Part shown: in pieces, positions 58,754 through 64,000 of the stretch | Layout of the letters: the number at the start of each line of letters is the position of its first letter | How positions within the stretch are numbered: position 1 is the stretch's first letter | DNA from: a virus | DNA: 64,000 nt | Strand: one strand, 5' to 3' | Virus record (IMG/VR): IMGVR_UViG_3300048918_000089 | Location: 19,944-83,943 of that record | Translations under genes and position numbers: made by a program | Notes under the pieces: model-generated | What the model was told of the DNA's origin: nothing | The model's database searches: none | What the model saw: only the letters and a program-made list of their open reading frames with translations

Positions 58754-59518
58754 TTATCCTTGGTGTAAATCTTCATATTCCATACGTGCGATGATCCATT
58801 CCTTCACCAAAGCACTTCGGACAATATCCTGCACTCCAAATTCGATCATTCGGAATGATTCCATGTGCGCGATAATTCCCATGAACTTAGATAGTCCCGA
58901 CATATCATGTCGTTTCTGTAAGTCTGTTTGGCGGAAGTCGCCACAGAAAATGATCTTCGTATCCTCACCGACTCTTGTTAGGATTGAGTTCAGTTCCATG
59001 TCATTGAGGTTCTGTGCTTCGTCCACAATCACAATAGACCCCTTGAGAGTCAAACCTCGCACGTAGGAGGTAATCATGAACGTGAGGAGCTTCTGCTCTT
59101 GGAGGCGCTTGAAGGCCTGAGAGCCAAATCGCGGGAGGAGGTCCGCGAGCATTTCAACGTAGGGTTGGGTAAACACGTCCGACTTCTCGTTCTCGTCACC
59201 GGGCAAGTGACCAATATCCCGTGAAGGAACTGCGGACCGAACAATCACGACGCGCTCGTAAGGAGTATCCTCACGCAGGACTTCCTTCAGCGCATTGTAA
59301 ACGGCAATGTACGTTTTGCCTGTGCCCGCGACGCCGTGAAGCATGAACGCGGGGAAACCTCTGCGAAAGAGATTAAAGAAGTGGGCTTGATTCTCTGTGA
59401 TGGGTTCAACTGTGGCAAGGTCCTGGGGCTTGACCTTGAGTTTAGGTTCGCGCTCCTCGATGACTTGATGTGAGCGCGGAGCGGGTGCGGCTTTCCGCCG
59501 GTCCTTTGTGCGTGACAT
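58754..59518 (-). CDS. phoH: PhoH-like ATPase
   Basis: 254 residues. Walker A FMLHGVAGTGKTYIAVYNAL and Walker B SIVIVDEAQNLNDMELNSI are clear, with VRSAVPSRDIGHLPGDENEK, FMITSYVRGLTLKG and IIFCGDFRQTDL typical of PhoH. It is widespread in marine and freshwater phages; proposed roles include RNA metabolism or phosphate stress, neither proven. The first 35 residues are a basic Pro/Lys-rich leader. Confidence 0.93.
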   Translation of the reverse strand: MSRTKDRRKAAPAPRSHQVIEEREPKLKVKPQDLATVEPITENQAHFFNLFRRGFPAFMLHGVAGTGKTYIAVYNALKEVLREDTPYERVVIVRSAVPSRDIGHLPGDENEKSDVFTQPYVEMLADLLPRFGSQAFKRLQEQKLLTFMITSYVRGLTLKGSIVIVDEAQNLNDMELNSILTRVGEDTKIIFCGDFRQTDLQKRHDMSGLSKFMGIIAHMESFRMIEFGVQDIVRSALVKEWIIARMEYEDLHQG

Positions 59519-59544
59519 GATGCTGGTGTTTGAGGCAAGGAGGA

Positions 59545-59567
59545 GGCGTCGTGCATTGCACGACGCC
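59545..59567 (-). terminator. Palindromic hairpin between FmdB-like and phoH genes
   Basis: A near-perfect palindrome, GGCGTCGTGCA then TGCACGACGCC with one base between, giving an effective nine-base-pair stem. It lies 25 bases past the stop of 59593-59859 on the minus strand, followed by TCCTCCTTG. It probably attenuates read-through toward phoH. The rest of the gap 59519-59592 holds no gene. Confidence 0.6.
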
Positions 59568-59592
59568 GTGGGATACTTCTCCTGACGCCACC

Positions 59593-59859
59593 CTAGAAGT
59601 GCGAAGCGGTCTTGTTGAGTTGAGAACCGGGAGTGAGTTCATGGATCTTGTGCAAGACCTCTTTGAAACCCGAGTTAGGTTTGACGAGACCCAATCGCAT
59701 TGGGTCAGCGAGACCGGCTGGCGTCAAGATGACTTTCTTCACGTTCTCCGCTGCGCACTCCGGGCAAGGTTCACCCTCGGGGCCCAGCATATCCGCAATC
59801 TTGCGTTGACGGTCAAAGACGGCCGCGCAAGATCCGCATTGATATTCATACGTTGGCAT
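59593..59859 (-). CDS. FmdB-like zinc-ribbon protein
   Basis: 88 residues starting MPTYEYQCGSCAAVFDRQRK, the FmdB regulator signature, with the second Cys pair at EPCPECAAENVKKVIL. The first 50 residues are the zinc ribbon; the rest (KPNSGFKEVLHKIHELTPGS) is a helix. FmdB-like proteins are found in many T4-like phages and may be small regulators. A late-type promoter lies 18 bases upstream. Confidence 0.85.
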   Translation of the reverse strand: MPTYEYQCGSCAAVFDRQRKIADMLGPEGEPCPECAAENVKKVILTPAGLADPMRLGLVKPNSGFKEVLHKIHELTPGSQLNKTASHF

Positions 59860-59876
59860 GTTGTATTCCTCGCGTT

Positions 59877-59884
59877 TATTTATT
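59877..59884 (-). promoter_or_regulatory. Late promoter-like octamer AATAAATA before the FmdB-like gene
   Basis: Minus-strand AATAAATA lies 18 bases before the ATG at 59859. The short distance leaves a leader of about ten bases. It is one of the weaker late-promoter candidates, but it does occupy the gap of this otherwise packed region. Confidence 0.5.
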
Positions 59885-59885
59885 C

Positions 59886-60470
59886 CTAGAAGGGGCTCCG
59901 ATCATCTCCCATCCACGGCTCTTGCTTTGCAGGATAATTCCAACCCCTCGCGTTCGGGTCCGCGGGAGACGCATAGCGCCCGAATCCCTTGTCCCTCATC
60001 AATTTCTGAAACTCATCCGCCATCTTCTGCACGATGAATTGGAATACATCATCCTGATTTTTCACCATATCCAGCATATCCGACGTGAATCGCACCCGCA
60101 TTTCGTGAGTTATGGCGAATGTATTTGGTTCAACTGTTCTGGACACTGACGCCGTAATGTCTCGCGAGGGATCGAACGTGGTCGCGTTGCTCCCTCGCGT
60201 TCTAGTTATCTCTTTCTCAAGGCGCTCTACGCGCTGTACCCAGGCGCCCTCGCGTGCGGACAGATAGCGTTTCTGGACCCACTGCTCACTCTGATACTTG
60301 ATTGTCGCGGGGTCGTTAGAAACGACGCTAGGGACTTCGGGAGGATCGGGATTTGGCTCAAGATCCTTGAGCGATACGGCACACTCGCGGATTGCGTCCG
60401 CGAGTGTGTCCATCCCCTCATCCTCAACCTCGTCAGCGTATTGGTTAAGGTACCTGAGTGCTTCCTTCAT
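59886..60470 (-). CDS. Unknown protein
   Basis: 194 residues. An N-terminal acidic helix (MKEALRYLNQYADEVEDEGM), a Pro-rich linker (PNPDPPEVPSVVSNDPA), then a charged helical region (WVQRVERLEKEITRTRGSNA) and a C-terminal region (DMVKNQDDVFQFIVQKMADE). No recognisable enzyme motif. It overlaps the next upstream gene by 26 bases. The ribosome site sits within the previous gene. Confidence 0.65.
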   Translation of the reverse strand: MKEALRYLNQYADEVEDEGMDTLADAIRECAVSLKDLEPNPDPPEVPSVVSNDPATIKYQSEQWVQKRYLSAREGAWVQRVERLEKEITRTRGSNATTFDPSRDITASVSRTVEPNTFAITHEMRVRFTSDMLDMVKNQDDVFQFIVQKMADEFQKLMRDKGFGRYASPADPNARGWNYPAKQEPWMGDDRSPF

Positions 60471-60873
60471 ACTTTGCCTTCAGCTTTTGGTATTGTTCGC
60501 GGTCGCGACGTTCGTTCGCTGCATTCAACTCTGCAATCTCTCGGGCTCGCTGAGCCCTTGCTTCGTCGTTGGCTTTTTGCGTCACTGCACGGAGATGCTC
60601 TGCGATAGCGCCTGGCGGCCCACCCCATAGTTCTACTGGGAATCGAATCTCGTACCAGTCAGGGCAACCCGCAAAACTGTTCTCGTAATTGATGATCGCC
60701 TCAGAGCACTCCGTCGAGACCTTCGTGCGCCCCATTGTGCCATCCCTCGGCACGTAGCAGTAGCCGGTTGAGCGCAGAAGACCACGCACATGAGGTAGAA
60801 CCTCCTTTGCGTATGATTGAAGCTCGGCATGTGCCGATGCAATCACATCGAGGTTGTGTTGTAGGGTGTTCAT
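60445..60873 (-). CDS. Unknown protein with C-terminal coiled coil
   Basis: 142 residues from the ATG at 60873, chosen because it overlaps the stop of the upstream membrane gene as ATGA and has GGAGTG about ten bases upstream. Central WYEIRFPVELWGGPPGAIAE is a recognisable globular stretch; the C-terminal 45 residues are a charged coiled coil (NDEARAQRAREIAELNAANE). Family not recognised. Confidence 0.65.
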   Translation of the reverse strand: MNTLQHNLDVIASAHAELQSYAKEVLPHVRGLLRSTGYCYVPRDGTMGRTKVSTECSEAIINYENSFAGCPDWYEIRFPVELWGGPPGAIAEHLRAVTQKANDEARAQRAREIAELNAANERRDREQYQKLKAKYEGSTQVP

Positions 60874-61037
60874 CTGTTGATACACTCCAGTTGAAGGACA
60901 CCCACGACGGGAATCTTGCCTTGCTTGCGACAGTCGTGCGTGTAATGAACCATCGCGTAGATGCTCAGAAACATCAGAAAGATGGTTAGAGCAATTCCCG
61001 CGTCGATCCCTGCGCTAATGACTGTGTTGCGGTGCAT
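60870..61037 (-). CDS. Small single-span membrane protein (55 aa)
   Basis: Fifty-five codons from ATG 61037 to TGA 60872-60870. The protein (MHRNTVISAGIDAGIALTIF, then LMFLSIYAMVHYTHDC) has one transmembrane segment at about residues 8-31 and a basic, cytosol-like tail (RKQGKIPVVG). It overlaps the ligase stop by one base (TGATG) and the downstream start by four (ATGA), so it is surely translated with them. A holin- or pinholin-like role is conceivable but nothing proves it; lysis genes lie elsewhere in the window. Confidence 0.72.
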   Translation of the reverse strand: MHRNTVISAGIDAGIALTIFLMFLSIYAMVHYTHDCRKQGKIPVVGVLQLECINR

Positions 61038-62365
61038 CACTTGACGTCCTCGAACGCATCCGCCTCGTCCTTGTCCTCACGAATCTCGACAAAGCGGGGG
61101 AGAAAGAGCGACCAGTTACCTGACTCGTCCATGATCTTCTCATTGTAGAGCACCGCGATGATCTTGCCGACGACGTCCTCAGGCTTGAGTTCTCTCCGCT
61201 GCTTGTCTGAGAGACCACCGCCGACGTTCACCTTGATGATGCCTTGCAGTGATTCGCAGGCCAGCGCGCCGAGCAGACCTTCATTCTTGGTGCCCTTGCG
61301 GCCCTCGACCCAACCCGTGCAGAGCAGGTCGCACTCCTTCTCGGCCTTGAACTTGATCTGCGACTTGGAGCGTGTGTCCTCCCATGGCATGTTCTCTTCC
61401 TTGAGAATAATGCCTTCTTGACCTTTCGCGAGATAGTCCTCGAACACAATCTGTGCCCCAGTTAGATCATGGACCCGAGTGGTCTCGACAACAGACACGG
61501 CGCCGAACGCAATCGCCTGTAGCACGCGAAGTCGCGCATGATATGGGACACCCCACACACCCGTTTCCCAGTTAGTGAAGGGGATGGCGTCCCAGATCGT
61601 CGCACGAATGCGGAACGATTCTTCCTGAGACAGCGTACCCTTCTGTGCCTTGTTCAGGATACCGTTGCCGACCTTGCGCGGGAGAATGTTGCCCTTCGCG
61701 TCAACGACGACCAACTCGCCGTCGAACACAACATCCTTTGCCCCAGCGAATTGGCCATCGAAGGCCAGCGCCATGTCGCCGAAGGTGTTGTCGAGCGCAC
61801 CGAGAATGTCGAGTTCCTTACCGTTGCGTGAGCGATACTCGACGATTCCGTTCTTGACGATGGCGTTGAATCGCATACCGTCCATCTTGCACTGCGCGAG
61901 CGCAGGGAACTTGAACTTCGCGAGGATCTTTTCGTCGTTGGCCGTCGCGAGCATACAAGGAAACTCGGGGATCAGCTTCGGCCAAACCTTGTTGACGGTG
62001 TTCGTCTGCGCACCGATGCGTGGATCCTTCTTGATGATGCGCTCAAGGACTAGCGCATCCCATTCGGTGAGTGACTCCAGCGTACTCTTGAGGAGCGCGA
62101 TGGCCGCGTGTCCCGTGACTTGACGCTGGGCGAGCTTCGGCAGCACTGCAACCATCGCAAGCGACAGCGACAGTTCCTGTGCCTTGCGATTCGATTCAGG
62201 CTTGTAGGTGGGGATTTTCTTGACGTGAAAGCGCACCATTGGCGACAGTGCGTTCACAAAGAAGGCTTTGAGCACCTCATTCTGCTTGTACTTTCGCAGA
62301 ATCGCTTCCTTCTCATTCTTCGACGCGGTTGCTGCGACTTCTTCCAGAATCTTATAGATGCTCAT
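61037..62365 (-). CDS. 30: ATP-dependent DNA ligase (T4 gp30-like)
   Basis: 442 residues (T4 gp30 is 487). Ligase motif I is AQCKMDGMRFNA with the AMP-accepting Lys; other nucleotidyltransferase motifs are EYRSRNGKELD, VVFDGELVVVD and EGIILKEENMPWED, then SQIKFKAEKECDLLCTGW, with the OB-fold after it (VNVGGGLSDKQRRELKPEDV). It seals nicks in replication and recombination. A host-like promoter and AAGGAGGG ribosome site precede the ATG at 62365. Intact frame. Confidence 0.95.
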   Translation of the reverse strand: MSIYKILEEVAATASKNEKEAILRKYKQNEVLKAFFVNALSPMVRFHVKKIPTYKPESNRKAQELSLSLAMVAVLPKLAQRQVTGHAAIALLKSTLESLTEWDALVLERIIKKDPRIGAQTNTVNKVWPKLIPEFPCMLATANDEKILAKFKFPALAQCKMDGMRFNAIVKNGIVEYRSRNGKELDILGALDNTFGDMALAFDGQFAGAKDVVFDGELVVVDAKGNILPRKVGNGILNKAQKGTLSQEESFRIRATIWDAIPFTNWETGVWGVPYHARLRVLQAIAFGAVSVVETTRVHDLTGAQIVFEDYLAKGQEGIILKEENMPWEDTRSKSQIKFKAEKECDLLCTGWVEGRKGTKNEGLLGALACESLQGIIKVNVGGGLSDKQRRELKPEDVVGKIIAVLYNEKIMDESGNWSLFLPRFVEIREDKDEADAFEDVK

Positions 62366-62401
62366 AGACCCTCCTTGATGTTGATCCTGCTCACGTTACT
62401 G

Positions 62402-62430
62402 AAGATAGCACCGGGGACAAGCGAAGTCAA
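62402..62430 (-). promoter_or_regulatory. Host sigma-70-type promoter before the ligase operon
   Basis: The minus strand reads TTGACT, a 17-base spacer, TATCTT, about 37 bases before the ligase ATG. Near-consensus hexamers with ideal spacing suggest transcription by unmodified host polymerase, giving early or middle expression of the ligase and the genes after it. The gap 62366-62461 otherwise holds no gene. Confidence 0.65.
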
Positions 62431-62461
62431 CCGGATTCCTATGTCCGTGTATTCCAACGAC

Positions 62462-63709
62462 TTAGCGCGTGTTCCCGTAGGGGATCAGGAAGCACTTTGG
62501 CACGTCTGAGTGCTTGAGGTAGCGCCAGATATCGACAATAACCGATCCCGGGAGAATGTCACAATAGAACGCCTGCTTCTCTGAGCCAATCAAGTGCGAG
62601 TGGGAGTAGGTCGTCGGGGCATGATGCGCCATGAGAATGACACCCTTCACCCCACCCACATAATCGTTGATGACGTGAGTCAGCGGATCAATGTAGTAGA
62701 CCTTGTGCCCCATCTTCTCAACGTAGTGTCCGACAAGCAGAGAATAGGAACCCTCGGTGTACGACACACCTGGCTTGTAGGCCTTACCGTGAATGTAGAT
62801 CGGGAGATTGTGAAGCTTCGCCTGATTGACAAGCTCCTTCGCAACGTTCTCGGCCTGCACTTCTCGCGCGTGCATGATCGACCCGAAGAGGTCGTAGCCT
62901 AGCCCAAGCTTCTCTGCGAGGAAACGAAGCGCAATGTTGTCACGTGGATGGCATGCACCCGCGTCACCCATACCCGCGCGCATGTAGGCGGGACCCGTGA
63001 TTCGCATGGTCGAGCGCGCGAGTGCGCCTGTGACCACATCCACGTCGATGTTCCCGGACGCTTCGGCCACATCCTGAATCATGTTGACAAGACCGATCTT
63101 CGCCGAGATGAAGGTGTTGTAGAAAATCTTGATGCACTCGGCCTCGTCCCACGTACCGATTTCGTATCGCGGCTCGTTCTTCATCACCGTCTTATAGAAG
63201 TCGAGGAGGATGTGCGCGTCACCTGTGATCTTGCCATCCTTGGTGCCGATGATGACCATTTCTGGATTCACCATGTCCCAGTTCACAGAACCCATAGCAA
63301 TCAGGTACGGATTGTAGATGAAGCGGAACGACCTCTCGCGCATCCCGTTGTACATGAACGATCTCCGCACCGTACCTGGGAGCACCGTCGAGATGAGCAC
63401 AACCAGCTGATTCTGATTACAGTACCGATCCAATTCATCGAGGACAGAGCGCACGATGGAGTAGTCGAAGTCCTTCGGCACCAAGTCTGACGTGGGCGTC
63501 TCGCCACCATACTCAGGTGAATGGGGCGTTGGGACAGCGACGAAGATCAACTCCGCGCCCTCGACCGCCTCGCGAATCGAGCCGAGAATGGGAAATTCGG
63601 CGAGCCCATGATCCTTCACGTCATAACCTACGACGCGGTGTCCTGCTCGCTGCATTTCATTCGCACATGGGGCACCTAGCTTGCCGCAGCCAATCATTGC
63701 GACGTTCAT
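62462..63709 (-). CDS. UDP-glucose/GDP-mannose dehydrogenase family protein
   Basis: 415 residues from the ATG at 63709 (AGGAG ribosome site); the upstream in-frame start overlaps the neighbouring gene and is rejected. Rossmann start MNVAMIGCGKLGAPCANEMQ, SGLVPKDFDYSIVRSVL-type linkers (TSDLVPKDFDYSI), LISTVLPGTVRR, ECIKIFYNTFISAKIG and the catalytic Cys in GDAGACHPRDNIALRF (family usually G-G-x-C-x-P-x-D). The C-terminal domain has IHGKAYKPGVSYTEGS. It oxidises a nucleotide sugar to a uronate, probably feeding the phage's glycosyltransferases. The substrate cannot be fixed from sequence. Confidence 0.87.
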   Translation of the reverse strand: MNVAMIGCGKLGAPCANEMQRAGHRVVGYDVKDHGLAEFPILGSIREAVEGAELIFVAVPTPHSPEYGGETPTSDLVPKDFDYSIVRSVLDELDRYCNQNQLVVLISTVLPGTVRRSFMYNGMRERSFRFIYNPYLIAMGSVNWDMVNPEMVIIGTKDGKITGDAHILLDFYKTVMKNEPRYEIGTWDEAECIKIFYNTFISAKIGLVNMIQDVAEASGNIDVDVVTGALARSTMRITGPAYMRAGMGDAGACHPRDNIALRFLAEKLGLGYDLFGSIMHAREVQAENVAKELVNQAKLHNLPIYIHGKAYKPGVSYTEGSYSLLVGHYVEKMGHKVYYIDPLTHVINDYVGGVKGVILMAHHAPTTYSHSHLIGSEKQAFYCDILPGSVIVDIWRYLKHSDVPKCFLIPYGNTR

Positions 63710-63719
63710 GTTTAGTCTC

Positions 63720-64000
63720 CTAGTGTCTCGCGACAACGTAGTCGGTTCGTGTAGAAATCACTTTGTAGTTATGCTCAAGAATCGGGATCACACCTCGCTG
63801 CCATTCAGCCCACTCAGCATCAGAGAAGCCTGAGAGACGCGCTGCCTCAATCAGAATCGCCGCCATGCGCTCTGCTTCATCCTCGATGAGGTCATATGAC
63901 TCATCAATGAACGGTGCGAACGTCTGATATCCTAGCTGCCGAAGCCCCGCGAGCGAGCGTGGGCGCGAGACGAGGATGAAGGGATGCTTCATGACGATCG
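63720..64000 (-). CDS. C-terminal part of a sugar-related phage protein (5' end outside window)
   Basis: The frame is open to the window edge; an internal ATG at 63992 exists but the two preceding codons are also open, and the visible part looks like a C-terminal fragment. KHPFILVSRPRSLAGLRQLG then YQTFAPFIDESYDLIEDEAE and RMAAILIEAARL match the end of a phage protein family with STEKTxKP...KPFIxxG...LGFKTF...IDESYD, often next to sugar biosynthesis genes and sometimes annotated as glycosyltransferase. It ends ten bases before the dehydrogenase start, so the two are co-transcribed. Confidence 0.75.
   Translation of the reverse strand, partial: IVMKHPFILVSRPRSLAGLRQLGYQTFAPFIDESYDLIEDEAERMAAILIEAARLSGFSDAEWAEWQRGVIPILEHNYKVISTRTDYVVARH

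Overview
This window is part of the genome of a large lytic myovirus related to phage T4. It carries a nearly complete T4-type set of virion genes: portal gp20, tube gp19, sheath gp18, terminase gp17/gp16, tail completion gp15, neck gp14 and gp13, baseplate gp8, gp6, gp25, gp5, gp27-like, gp53, gp48, gp54 and gp26, and head completion gp4. It also carries replication and late-transcription genes (gp32, gp59, gp33, DNA ligase). Several features resemble the T4-like phages of cyanobacteria and other aquatic bacteria: a DUF4815 virion protein, a gp7-like wedge protein beside gp6, a gp32 without the T4 zinc finger, PhoH, and many glycosyltransferases. The host cannot be named from the sequence. 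AT-rich octamers of the T4 late-promoter type (NATAAATA) lie upstream of many late genes, and the co-activator gp33 is encoded, so T4-style late transcription is likely.

Layout. 1-10048 (minus): a tightly coupled capsid, tail and terminase operon. 10087-15310 (minus): three collagen-like fibre genes. 15377-18696 (plus): two two-domain sugar or methyl transferases. 18693-24180 (minus): small virion proteins, three further glycosylation-type or unknown genes, and a second fibre with an autocleaving S74 chaperone. 24188-41530 (minus): the baseplate operon. 41578-46128 (plus): gp4, a conserved unknown, gp54, gp26 with a -1 frameshift into a gp51-like tail, and a candidate tape measure. 46129-46279: a cluster of terminator-like hairpins where transcription converges. 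46280-64000 (minus): gp32/gp59/gp33, a SleB-type lysin, a subtilisin, a QueC-like enzyme, a tmRNA, a secreted PKD/Ig-like/beta-helix protein, small zinc and KOW-like proteins, a RecB-type nuclease, a GIY-YIG homing endonuclease, PhoH, DNA ligase and a sugar-nucleotide dehydrogenase.

The most striking element is non-coding. The 330-base gap at 50991-51319 holds a circularly permuted (two-piece) tmRNA gene. The T-arm and 3' acceptor strand are encoded first, then a short spacer hairpin, then the 5' acceptor strand, the D-region and a tag reading frame AENLNAMDTSAFAIAA followed by a stop. The reconstructed acceptor stem has the G3-U70 pair and the A73 discriminator expected of an alanine-charged tmRNA, and a late-type promoter sits just upstream. 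The second notable feature is a canonical T TTT TTC slippery heptamer at the end of gene 26. It would fuse gp26 to a 60-residue extension that has no start codon of its own. This recalls the frameshifted tail-assembly chaperones of other tailed phages.
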